A stretch of DNA of 64,000 nt, from positions 1,550,001 through 1,614,000 of the forward strand of contig JAEBUN010000002.1 in assembly GCA_023014365.1 (NCBI GenBank), given 5' to 3'. The translations under genes were made by a program, and so were the position numbers. This stretch comes from Lepiota brunneoincarnata. Lineage: Eukaryota > Basidiomycota > Agaricomycetes > Agaricales > Agaricaceae. Shown in pieces: positions 44,547 through 54,928 of this stretch. The notes below the pieces were generated by a model. That model had not been told where the DNA came from. It made no database searches and saw only the letters and a list, made by a program, of their open reading frames with translations. The first letter of the stretch is position 1; each line of letters opens with the position of its first letter.

Positions 44547-45032
44547 TGGGGACCTTTAAACCATCTTCTTACCGCGCAGCGCCAATGAACATGTAAACGA
44601 ACCTTCTGCGGGTTCTTTTGACTTCTACTGCCAGGCGAGGAAGGTATAGCTCGGAAAGGGAAGTTAGAAGGCGATAATTATGCCGTACACGGCTTCGAAA
44701 GTCACACGAAACAGCAAAAACTGCCGTTGCGCAAGCATTTGGTTACCGCCCGCATACTGTTCTCGCTTTCCTCATTGACTGCTTGTGTGATGATATTGCC
44801 GTCAATGGCGGCATACATTCCACTAATCAAAGTGAAAAACAGAAGGGGGATGTAGGCAATAACACTAGTCATGACATCGAAACTCCGCGGCTAATGCATG
44901 GCTCCGATTGATTGTATTGGAAAGCCAAGTCCAGCCACATCAAGAGCTCCCAAGAATACGCCTTGAGGCTTCGAGACTGTAGACACTAATTGAGGTTGTT
45001 CTTCGAGTCCTTTGGCTCCTTATGCATGTCGG
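44547..45032. other. Gap between the CCCH paralogs with a hydrophobic minus-strand scrap
   Basis: 486 bp. On the minus strand two short open pieces read GVFLGALDVAGLGFPIQSIG and DVMTSVIAYIPLLFFTLISG, followed by MYAAIDGNIITQAVNEES. They look like part of a membrane protein but have no start or clear splice sites. Possibly a gene remnant inserted between the duplicates; family not recognised. Confidence 0.35.
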
Positions 45033-46768
45033 CTACGGATTACGACATAAGATCTCGTGGAAACAAAGGGGAACAATCCATAAATTACCTCCAACAAATT
45101 TACATTTCCCCAGCTTCAAATAGTGGCACTTGGTCATCAGTGGGCACACATGCCCGTAGCAACAAGTCGCGCCCCATGTACAGATCTCGCCTTCGGCCGA
45201 GTTAATCATGGTTCCTTTCATAAATCCAGGAACGAACCTCTGTTGACTGCCGGACAGGGCGACCTTTTCGCATTCATCTTCATCTCAGCATAATGCTCAC
45301 TTTCAAGTATATAGTTGTGGGCATATCTGCAGTCAGATCCATGTTTGCAGTTGTTGGCGAGATAGAAAAGCGTGCATGGAGGGGGCTTCTCTGAAAGGGC
45401 AGTTGGTTACCCCAACTTGGGATCTAGGGCACCAGGACTCACGTTTAGAAAGGGCCTGGGACCAAAGTTACAAAGGGAAATTAGCAACATCAAACCTGCG
45501 GGTTCAATCACGGGCATACCAATTTAGGGTTCAAGCGTTTGGGGCCCCCCATGTTAGAACCGGGGATAGGAAGGCCATCCTCATCGTTCGCGCCACAGTC
45601 GCTACCCGAATCGGAGTCGAGAGTGTCGCGCCTCTCGACCTTTTTCAAAAGGACGCTGGAATAACTCGTAGGAGGCGAGGAACTTGATCCTAGCTCCACG
45701 CTCGACTGAAGGGAGTCGCATGAGGATGAGCCAGATGAGGGACTATTATCCGGAGTCGGGGCATCAGGGAGTGGAGGCGACAGACTCCTAGAAGCGGTAG
45801 ATGGATCTTGGGTTTGAGAGGAGACTCCTAGCTTCTGGGTGAGGAATAAGCCTGGGATGGAGAGGACCGGAAGTTCTAGGTCATCGAAGCCTGCAGCATG
45901 TTCCGCGTAACTTCTTAACAGGATAAATTTTTGTTTAAATCCGGCGGTTATGTGCGAGCGGATAGTGGTGACATAACCGTTATCGTGACAGCCTGTCGCG
46001 CAAAATTGAGTGTCAGGAGAATAAGCTTAGGTTGTTAACCAGAAAATTACCTCCAAAAAGGATTCTAGACGTTTGTGGGAGTCGGATTTCATCCTCAAGG
46101 AACCCTTTAACGGAAGTGTTTTTGAGGACATAGAGTGTACAGAGCCTAATAAAACATCCACACCTTTGATTTTCGAGTCCGCAGCTTCCTTGCCACTACC
46201 AACATCGACCATAATAAACCGTTCCGCAGCTTGGTTAAATCCCGCTACGAAATCTTCGAGCTTGAATTTAGCCGCGTGGTAGCCACACCGACCGAAGGTG
46301 TCGCCGAGTCCCCGTTTGTTGAAGAAAATATACACCCAAAGCTGAAATTGGTGGGTTTCGCCAGTAGAGTAAACGTGATCCTTGATCGAGTCCGCCAACT
46401 GACTGGCGGCTTGATGACCTCCACTTTGCCCTTGTACAATTAGTTGAGGATTGAAGATGGTACCATCTCCATCAAGTAGCGCAACAACCCTGAAAGCCTG
46501 ATAATGTTCAGTCGTACAAAGGGGCTGGCATGTGCATGATTCGCCTCACTTGTAGTTGTTTTTCAAAACCCTCCTTCTGCTTGCTACACTCATGCTTGAG
46601 CTGTTCGCACCTTTCTTGTAAGTGTTTGTTCTCGAGGTTTGTGTCGCTGAAAATTCGTTTGTAGACATTTAAATCGGCTTCGAGCTGTTTAATCTTCTCT
46701 TGAAGTAGCAACTCGTTAGACACCAGTTTGACGACGTCATCTGAGGGGCGAGCGTGCGTCAAGGCCAT
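45033..46768 (-). CDS. Coiled-coil / DGD-type domain / CCCH zinc-finger protein (copy B)
   Basis: ATG 46768 (MALTHARPSDDVVKLVSNEL). A coiled coil (LLLQEKIKQLEADLNVYKRI; LENKHLQERCEQLKHECSKQ) leads across an intron to FRVVALLDGDGTIFNPQLIV, then QGQSGGHQAASQLADSIKDH, FQLWVYIFFNKRGLGDTFGR and ERFIMVDVGSGKEAADSKIK. Further exons read LPQTSRILFGGCHDNGYVTT, IRSHITAGFKQKFILLRSYA and LPVLSIPGLFLTQKLGV. An acidic Ser-rich linker follows (SDSGSDCGANDEDGLPIPGS). The CCCH fingers are PPPCTLFYLANNCKHGSDCR, YAHNYILESE and CTWGATCCYGHVCPLMTKCH. The DGDG aspartates, and a later VDVGSGKEA, suggest a NYN/PIN-like metal site (inference). Same order and orientation as copy A, so a tandem duplication. Confidence 0.8.
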
Positions 46769-47502
46769 GAAGGGTCCAAGGGCGCAACAATCATACCCTT
46801 GATACTGTCAAATCTTTTGAGACTGTATGGGATCTACGTTAGTCTTTGCGAGGAGGCGGGGAATTGACTACACTTGCATAGATTCGCCAGACATGGAGAC
46901 ACTCATGACTCGTTAGGAGAGACTTGACCGATTCCGTTGGTGATTTATCGTGGGGTGTAATGAGTTTGTATGAAAGAGACCGTAGGCTAAAACTACGGGC
47001 TCAACCTGCTGCTACCTTTATGTAGCTAATTGAACACACAGGAGGTTGAAACGGGGTTACTTGGTGCCCGCGGGAGCCATCCTCGAGGAAGTTGGGTGTC
47101 AGACCGTTCCGCTGGTGTGTATACGTAGTTTCGACGCTGCAATGAAATCTTCATCCAAGTCTGCGCACTAGATATGCATGTTGTACAATCGGAGATCGTT
47201 GAACACGTTGAAACCACGCGTTCGGTTTCCCACTTGAGATAACTCCATAGAAATTATCTACCAAGTACAGACCCGAGCATCCATACCCCCTCTATTCTAG
47301 AAGATGGATTGTTGCTTCCGACAGCCTGCATGACGCTACAAGCACCGAGGAGGGGCATCCATGAGGTATAGCCACGCACCCTTGCATTGAAGAAGGTCTC
47401 ATACCACAGTCAGAGAGTCTCCCGGAATTCTAGGTCCTGGGAACGGAGAGGCAAGGAGGAGAGGAGAGAGGTCACGTTATTCGTACCGCAGACGTGTCGG
47501 AC
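46769..47502. other. Intergenic region, no gene seen
   Basis: About 730 bp between copy B and CDT1 (divergent). Short open frames on both strands show no domains. It probably contains both promoters; no repeat or RNA gene noted. Confidence 0.55.
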
Positions 47503-47508
47503 GCGTCT
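47503..47508. promoter_or_regulatory. ACGCGT (MluI cell-cycle box) upstream of CDT1
   Basis: ACGCGT in context TCGGACGCGTCTTT, 28 bp before the CDT1 start. MCB boxes bind the MBF complex that drives G1/S genes in yeasts, and fission-yeast cdt1 is a known MBF target. Only one exact copy lies here; another ACGCGT is at 47214-47219. Confidence 0.5.
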
Positions 47509-47536
47509 TTCTCTCTCCCACTCCATCGCGACACCC

Positions 47537-49410
47537 ATGAGTGATATCTACTCTACACTCCAGGTATCACCTAGAAAACGCCATTTCGACGGTACTAGGA
47601 CCTCCACTCCTAAAAAACTACGCACAACGTCGGTCTTCATTTTACCTTATTGACCGCGAAGCACTCATGATCAGGACAGACCACTGACCCCGTCTTCAGT
47701 ATCTCGTCATGGAACTACTTCTGGAACGCCCTCAACCCCCAAGAAACTACCCGATCATCTTGCACGTCTCTGTACAATATATAACTCCCTCCAACAAGCT
47801 ATCTCACACGCGCTTGCAACCTGTGCTGTCTCCCCAACATCCGATTCGGGACATCTTCGAAATGTAGTCAATCATATATCTCTCAAAACATATTCTGGGT
47901 TGTCATCATCATTTGAAGTTGATCATTTGAAACGTTTGTGCTGGATTTGGGAGTGGGACGGGAAGAAAGTACCAGAATGCGGGGAGGCGGCCAACGAGAA
48001 AGAGGACAACCCCTTCCTGGATGAGTCTTCTGCATCCAGTGACTGGACCCGAGGAGCAATGGGGTTTCTCGTCAGTGCAACAACACACGTCTCGAAACCA
48101 GCCCGACAACGCGTTCCGGCGTATGGGATTGGTATCGAAATAGAAATAGACATTGACAAGGACATGGGGAGCGGAATGGCCGCTGTTGCCCGCTGGACAT
48201 CTGCAGCTGATGTTCGGCATAGGGAATTCAGGAAAAAGATCGAAAAGTGGGCACAGGTAAGCAGAGCATGCGAAACTTAAGCTTCTACTGAGATCCTCCA
48301 ACGTAAAGCTCCATGCAGACAAGGAATCCGTCCCCGCCATCCCATTTGCAGACCTTCCTCGCCTTGAATCTCCCGTCAAGACATCTTCGTTGACAATGAA
48401 GCTAGCCTCGGCATCCCCCAAAGGCGCCAGCTCCAAGTTGCTACTTTTTCCTCCGGTTCCCCCGAGTCATTCTCCAATCAAATCGCCCAGCAAGAAAGCA
48501 GTGCGCCAATTTGCCGTCCCGTTCCCAGTCTTATCACCCTCGACGTCACCGACAAAGAAATCATCCATTCCCTTTCCACAGACACCTCGTCACAAGCGAG
48601 GAGAGACATCAACACTCCCTATTACTCCCCAGACACCATCCAATTACAATGAGCTGAGCGACGTCGAGGGGCCACCAATTACTCCTTCCAAACAGACTGG
48701 TTCTAATGCAGACACCACGCCTGCAACGCCGTCAACATCGCGTCGTCAGGCTCTGTATGAACGCGTACGCCAACGTTCCATGTCGGCCTCCCCGACTAAA
48801 AATACCAAAGATTCCGATGCCCCTACCACTAGGCTCACCCGTGATCAAATGCTCAAGATGAGTCAAGAAGAGACGAGAAGACGCTGTTTACTGGGTCGCT
48901 TAGGCGGTGTTGCCGAAAGTGTCTGGATGTCAGTTTTCCTTTCTGCTACTCTCGTGTCCCAGACTGATTGTTGCTGTCTTTTTTTTAAGGTTGTTCTCAA
49001 CACCTGCGTCAGGTAACGCTACACCAGGGCGAAAGCGTCGTGCCTTGCCCGCATCTGAAGCAGCCACAGCAATCATCAAGTCATCCCCCGTTCCTCTGTC
49101 CATTGCAGAAGCCAATGAGTCTCTGGTATTACTTACAAAACTTTGTCCTTTCTTCCTGAGAAAGCTCGAAATCCAGGGAGAAGAATGGTTAGAAATGCCT
49201 GCTTCTTCCAATAGTACTTCTGGAACCCCCGGATCAAGTTCCGTCGATGCCACCCCCACCAAACGTGGTCTTCTTCCTCCGCCGAGCCCGGGAAGCAGGA
49301 TTGATAGCGCGGAACTCATCCATCGTAGTCCAAAACGTGTTAAAAGGGAGGCAGGAGGCTTGAGAGAGGTGCGCGAAATCATTCGCCGGGAATTGGAATT
49401 ACAGGACTAG
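47537..49410 (+). CDS. CDT1: DNA replication licensing factor Cdt1
   Basis: Loads the MCM helicase at origins in G1, in the nucleus. ATG 47537 ([20 protein letters not shown]). An N-terminal basic segment with TPKK motifs ([30 protein letters not shown]) leads into the folded middle domain: [40 protein letters not shown] and [13 protein letters not shown]. Then [18 protein letters not shown] and [21 protein letters not shown] long disordered linker is full of S/T-P sites ([24 protein letters not shown]), probable CDK targets. The C-terminal MCM-binding winged helix includes [40 protein letters not shown] and [14 protein letters not shown]. About three introns. Confidence 0.88.
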
Positions 49411-49510
49411 TCTGTGCTTCATCTTGTATAATACTATCTCGTTCTGTACGGAGTTGTAGATTTGTCCACCCTCCATTGCTAATACTTACTCATTTCCTAT
49501 GCCCATAAAC

Positions 49511-50690
49511 TCATCCCAAATTGAGTCGATCGACCACAAGCTGGCAAGATGACCGCCAGTCACCTCCCTCAACCTCGCGCCAGGATATTTCTCCCCCAAC
49601 CATTTTCCCCACGCCCCGGGGGACCATCTTGTCTCCTTCCGAAAAGATGATGATTACCGGCTTTCTCTGGATATTCTCCAATTTGAATCCCCAGTCACTG
49701 TGCATCACGTCTCCAACTTCCAAAAATCCATCCCAAGACCTCTCTACGCTTTTCACCATATTAGCCGCCATATTCCTCTCGAGCTCGCCTTCCTTCAGCC
49801 CTCTCTCCATTCTCCAATTCTCAAACAGCGTTTTCTCATCATCCTGGACGTGATTAAAGATAAAGTCGCGGATAAATACCTCCGCATCCTCCACGCGCTT
49901 GAGTTTCCTGCCTATAACCACTGAGCCCAGTCGCTGGACGAGCTTCCAAGGGATGAAGCGAGAGGGTGGTCCCAAAGCGAGATAGTTATCCCAAGTGAGA
50001 TCCTTGGCATACTCTTTATGGTACTTGAATGGAGAAATGGCAGCAAGGAGGAGACACGCGACAGTGTGTCGCGCGGCGGGGAATACCTCCTCGGAGGAAT
50101 TGAATATCATCTGCGCGGGGACGGTCCCAAAAGATCCCCCAGATATGTATAACTTATATTCCCCTACAGGTGCGCTCCCACACCCCGGATGGAGGTGCTC
50201 AAGAAGCGCAGTGGTATCTTGTACCAGCGCGAACATGGTATGGAGTCTTCGCTGGCTTCGAACGAGGAGAGGAGTTACCCCACCCAGCGAGGGTCGGTGC
50301 AACATAATGCACGTCGTGTTTAAGGAGAGCTGGGGAGGGGCGCGCGGCGTCACCGATGGAGCATATGCCGTGGAAGAAGACTACGATGGTCTTGCTGTTG
50401 GGGTTCCCCGCGTCGTCGTAGGCCAGAACCCTCCCTCCGGGCAAGTGAAGGTGCTTTTCTCGTAGTTGTTCCGACATGAGTAGAAATTCGTTGTTGATGT
50501 TGTTCCTGAGCAATTCTATCATTCCATCCTGGCTCGGTACATATATTCGTTGGCGGACGAGATCCGCAGCCACCGCAGTGCCCGTCACTCGCTGCGGAGG
50601 TGAGAGAGCTGGTGCCTGACAGGTTCCTGCCAGGCGGGTCCCCTTTAGGGTGATATCGGCGCGCAGGCATAACAGATTGTTCATGTCCAT
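49511..50690 (-). CDS. Alpha/beta hydrolase, one apparent frameshift
   Basis: A hydrolase of unknown substrate. The earliest ATG in the frame is 50690 (MDMNNLLCLR); an internal start at 50477 (MSEQLREKHLHLPGGRVLAY) may be the real one because family similarity begins there. Motifs: IVVFFHGICSIGD (oxyanion-hole HG), APTLAGWGNSSP, the nucleophile elbow YISGGSFGTVPAQ (GGSFG), and near the end PVIIIFSEGDKMVPRGVGKM (acid-bearing strand). The catalytic His would be near GDWRSSCQLVVDRLNLG but is not evident. The frame slips near 50234-50236, between TPYH and FALVQDTTALLEHL, and no intron fits. The C-terminal His is either missing or lost through another change, so activity is doubtful. Confidence 0.75.
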
Positions 50691-50744
50691 CGTTAATAAA
50701 GTGTGCACATACAGGGTATTGCTAGGCAGACAACAAAATATTTT

Positions 50745-52307
50745 TTACAGAATTTCTTGACACTCTCTTTCAAATTTCTCTCGTGTCTCCTTCTCAAACT
50801 CCACACAATCAATCACCCGTCCCTCCTTTCTACTCGCTTCTGCAGCAAACACTGTCAAGTGAGACTTCAACACCTCTTCAACGCAAGTTCCGAGCACTTC
50901 CTGCCTGCCTATCTTGACTGCCTCGACGAAATTTTTGGTTAAGCCAAGGTCGCCACCAGAATGGCCTTCAACAGGACCAAAGCAATGCTTCTTCGCAGTC
51001 CCAGTTCTGAAATCGGTGACTGTGAACTTGGTCATGTCGCCGACTATCTCGCCGTGCGTAAAGTGCATGCGTATCTGACGTTCGCATATCAATGACGTAA
51101 AAGCGACCATTGTGAACGAGGCCGTAGAACCGTCAGCAAACTCAAGGTTGACGACCTGGTGATCGCAAACGTTGTTTGGACTCTCGTATACGCATAGTCC
51201 ATATGGACCTGTCTTCAGAGCCTCTGTGACGTTTTCTATGTCCGGAATGCCGTCCACGAGGACGCTGACCGGCCAAGACTTGTTACCTGACTTGAGAGAA
51301 TCGAGATAGACTGCTAGTGGTCAGCACCTTGTGGGGATCATCAAAGGTGCGGCCTTCTCACTTTGCGTTGCACTATAGGGGCACTCATGTTGAACAGGGC
51401 AATCAATACATCTCTTCACGTTTCCGGCCTCGTGAGGTTTATTAGCCCTGCGGAAGTGAGTCAACGAGCCAAATGAAGACACCCGGGCCGGCTTTGCAGG
51501 AGAGAACCAGTGGCAGAGAAGGTCAATATCGCTTGAAGCAATGAGCATAGGCACGAGTGGTAACTCATAGGATACACGCACTGGCAGCATTTTGCCATGA
51601 GAACAAACGAGCTCTTCTCCTCTATGGACCAGTTACCACGCACATAAGAATGTGCAAAATGATAGTATCCGACAGGCTCCACATGAACAATGTTGACAAG
51701 ATCCCCGAGAGATTTTTGACGAACAATCTCAGATATGCTCTGGGTATACTGCGAGTATCGTAAGACTGCGAGCAGTCTTCAGCAGCAACAGGATGGACTT
51801 GAACAAGCCACTCGCCATGGCCCATGCCAAATATAACGCCAGCCTTTTTGATTGCTTTTTCCATACGCAGACAGTCTTCTATGGTGTTTGCCATCGGTTT
51901 CTCGCACAGAATATGATAACCCTGCTCCGCAAAGGCAAGGGTAACCTCAGCATGCATATGATCCTGCACGGCAATAATAACAGCATCCGCTAGCCTCTTT
52001 CCGACCATTGTGATCGTTTCAGCGGACGCAGCATGGAGGTCTCGCCAGGTGGTGAAGACGAGGGTTTGATCAACACTATGAAGATCAGCAAAGTGGCGCT
52101 GTGTCTTGGGGCGTGGCTCTGCTATGGCCACGACCTTGCACTCATGGGGGTGTATGAGCGCATATCTAGCGTAGGCCTGCACGACTGCATGAGCTGATGC
52201 GGTGGTGGTGGGGTGCGAGGGTTATATACCTTTCCGCGCTGACCACAACCGATGATAGCAAGAGTGACTGGTTCTGAGGGGCGATGGTCATAGCCGCCTG
52301 GAGCCAT
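50745..52307 (-). CDS. Gfo/Idh/MocA oxidoreductase with Cys-rich insert
   Basis: A second dehydrogenase of this family, unlike the one at 26817. The preferred start is ATG 52307 (MAPGGYDHRPSEPVTLAIIG, then CGQRGK); ATG 52364 in the same frame would add 19 residues. After an intron: AYARYALIHPHECKVVAIAE, LADAVIIAVQDHMHAEVTLA and ILCEKPMANTIEDCLRMEKA (the EKP signature). Next come GYYHFAHSYVRGNWSIEEKS, DIDLLCHWFSPAKPARVSSF and a Cys cluster CIDCPVQHECPYSA. The C-terminal half (DGIPDIENVTEALKTGPYGL; CFGPVEGHSGGDLGLTKNFV) is the beta-sheet substrate domain. The CxxC..C cluster resembles those in bacterial sugar oxidoreductases of this family and may bind a metal (inference). About five introns. 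Confidence 0.83.
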
Positions 52308-52393
52308 GTTAGGAGTGTGTTTTGACCTTCGCCAGAACTTATTAGTCAGGAGAGAAGTCATCATGAGGATGCGCGTCTATTATCACGCCAAAC

Positions 52394-53748
52394 ATGACCA
52401 GACTTCTTCCCCGCCTTGCGCGCACTGTCCAGCTGCAGTCTGACCATCAGAAACTCTACCCATTCGATCTGAAAAATCGCCGTCCACGCCGTCCAAAGTC
52501 CCTATACAAGCCCACCTCTCCCAATCCGTCTTTCAACCCAGATGCCTATCCGCAGTCCATCCTTCTCGCAGTAGAGAACCCAGTAGTAACTCCGGACAGA
52601 TACATACGGCACAAAACACTTCCACCTCGTGTCTATGTTCCCGCAGACGCGCGCAGTCGCGAGGGGGAACATGACAAGCCGCGCCAAATGACAAAGGAAG
52701 AACGCCAGTGGTGGTCCAGTCCTTACCGTAGGTCAATGTTGGGCAAGTCACACTTTGTCAATACGAATAACTGCAATTAGTCCGTATGCTCGCCACATCC
52801 CCTCGGAACTGCGCACTCTCAGGTCGCCTCTTGCCGTCAGGTATGCTAACCAACTTCCTCGAATACACCCCCCTATTTACAGGCGTGGAAGCCTTCCTCC
52901 TTAGACTTGCTCCCGTACGGGTAAACGACACTGAGCCCACATCAACCAAAGCACCTATGCCGTGTACTCTTGTCCCCGATGGTCTGCAACACCCAAAATT
53001 CACCTCACGGCAGTCGAATAGATCAGTCCACATTGCCTGTTCTCGTCAAGCCATATCTTTCCTCCTCGAAGGCCACAGAGTGAACCAAATACCCCACTAT
53101 GTGTCCATACCCCAAAACTTGGTTCCTCATACATCCCACCTCCTTCGGCTCCGCGCATTGCAAGAGCTTGAACTCCTTATCGCCCAGATAAGAGCCAAAC
53201 CAAAAGCTGATATCCTAACCAACCCACCTATTCGTCGGCTCTCGGTATCGGAATGGAAAGAAATCGAGGAAAATAACCAGATACCTTGGCAAGACGCTGT
53301 CGCTGTGATTAACATGCCGCCACTATCTAGCGTTGGGAAAGTGATCGAGCCCTCCATGTCACCGTTCCCTTTACCCCTCGACCCAGAGATGGAAGCGAAT
53401 GCACAGCAGACGGTGGCCACTATGTGTCCCGTTTCACATATTTCATCCTTCCCAACGAATCACCAGTACCAAGATGTTCTTCCGCCAGCCAAGGTGCCCT
53501 TGTACAATGCGCTTGCGCTCTTTCCTCAGGCGGCTCAGCGGGCGGCTCTGCGCAAGTTTCTTGGTCAAGCTCAGGCAATATACAATGTCGCTCGGCATAG
53601 AAACAAGTTTCTGGATTCGCATTCCGACGCGTCAAACGCTTACCTCCTACGTTCTAATAGCGAGATAATCAAGCTGTGTGATATGGCAGCCGTGGCGATG
53701 GCACTGTGGAGGATTTACCTGTACGAGAAGAACATTCTTCGAGAATAA
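52394..53748 (+). CDS. Conserved hypothetical protein, probably mitochondrial
   Basis: Two exons: ATG 52394 (MTRLLPRLARTVQLQSDHQK) to about 52727, then from about 52780. The junction reads WWSSPYLRMLATSPRNCALS, which keeps one frame. The N-terminus is basic, without acidic residues for 15 positions, typical of a mitochondrial presequence. Later parts: RLLPSGMLTNFLEYTPLFTG, TLVPDGLQHPKFTSRQSNRS, SIPQNLVPHTSHLLRLRALQ, ELELLIAQIRAKPKADILTN and a helical end (AAVAMALWRIYLYEKNILRE). It resembles fungal mitochondrial ribosome-associated proteins in layout, but I cannot name it. Its start is 86 bp from the oxidoreductase start on the other strand. Confidence 0.75.
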
Positions 53749-53836
53749 ATACCCTATTACTCGCCGACACAGCTAGAAATAGAACTGCAATTTTTGGCAG
53801 CAAGCGGATTTATGCTACAATGAGTATGCTATCGAC

Positions 53837-54830
53837 TTAAGCTTCAACTGCCATGGGCACAACTTCCTCCCCTGAGCCAAGCTTTTTTATTGCCTGGCCC
53901 AACACCTCGTAGCCCTCCCAGAACTTGGGCAACTCGTTGCCCGGGATAAACAATCGCTCCACGCCATCCCCCGTGATTACGCACATCCGAATCACACCTC
54001 CTGATGAACCATCGCGCGACATTGCGAGAGCAAGGGCTAATGACAAACCATCAGACGCCTAATATAAAAAGTTGATCAAGAACCGCATACTGTTCTTCAC
54101 AAATTCAACGGTCTCATCACGACCCCACCCTTCCTTGTATGTAGCATCGCAATAACCATAAACGTAGGTCGAGCCGGAGCCTAGTCAAAGTCCACTAAGA
54201 GACTGGCTCGCCACGAAAATGCAGCAGAGACACACCTCCAATCGCCCACGGCTGGCGGAACAAACCACCACCAAGAGGAATATTATACACACTGGGTCCA
54301 GTTTCCTTGTCCCATCCCGCAACGATGATACCCGCACTCAGATCATCTTTGTTTGCATAACATATCCTCTGGAAGAGCGCAGCCGCGGTGTGCACGGAAG
54401 GGGGGCCTCCTGATGTTTGACTATACACAAGTGGGTATCTGAGTCCTGGAGGTGAACCAATGAGTACGTACGTGTACATCTGCAGTTGATAGTGCACCAC
54501 ATCGGCAACTGCTTGGGTATCTGCTGCCGAACCCGAACGACAGCAATAAATGCGATCATGAACATGCGTGAGTTTGTCCGTTACTCGATTTGCCTGTAAA
54601 AGCCAACTTTTGAGGAGCTTGCAAAGAATCAGGAGTGGTGAAACGCACGATGTAGCTGCCTGTTGTAGTGCGACTGTCTGCACCGATAACCACACCATCT
54701 TCGAATTGGACAGCCATGATCGAGGTCTGCTCAGATATCATTAAAGCAGCACCTCCAGGGAGGAGAGAGGGCTACGCACACCGAGATTGACCTCGCCACT
54801 TTTGAGTCTGTTCATGTCGATGCGATCCAT
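53837..54830 (-). CDS. PRE3: 20S proteasome subunit beta1 (caspase-like)
   Basis: A catalytic subunit of the 20S core cutting after acidic residues. ATG 54830 ([16 protein letters not shown]). A short propeptide ends [21 protein letters not shown]; the Thr after Gly is the catalytic N-terminal nucleophile. Next come [40 protein letters not shown] and [20 protein letters not shown]. Then [40 protein letters not shown] and [20 protein letters not shown]. All motifs ([21 protein letters not shown]) match beta1. About seven short introns. Divergent from RPN12, with only 98 bp between the starts. A (GGTTGT)3 run lies just upstream of the ATG. Confidence 0.96.
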
Positions 54831-54879
54831 GGTTGTGGTTGTGGTTGTGGTGGTAAGTGAAATGTGATTTGATGAGAGC

Positions 54880-54902
54880 TGACGCGTTGATCAGACGCGT
54901 CA
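54880..54902. promoter_or_regulatory. Perfect inverted repeat TGACGCGT-N7-ACGCGTCA in PRE3/RPN12 promoter
   Basis: The arms at 54880-54887 and 54895-54902 are exact reverse complements around a 7-bp spacer (TGATCAG). They sit in the middle of the 98-bp divergent promoter shared by two proteasome genes. An ACGCGTCA half-site recurs in the next proteasome promoter (57161). Confidence 0.65.
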
Positions 54903-54928
54903 TCTCCCCTCATCTCATCCCTACCCAA

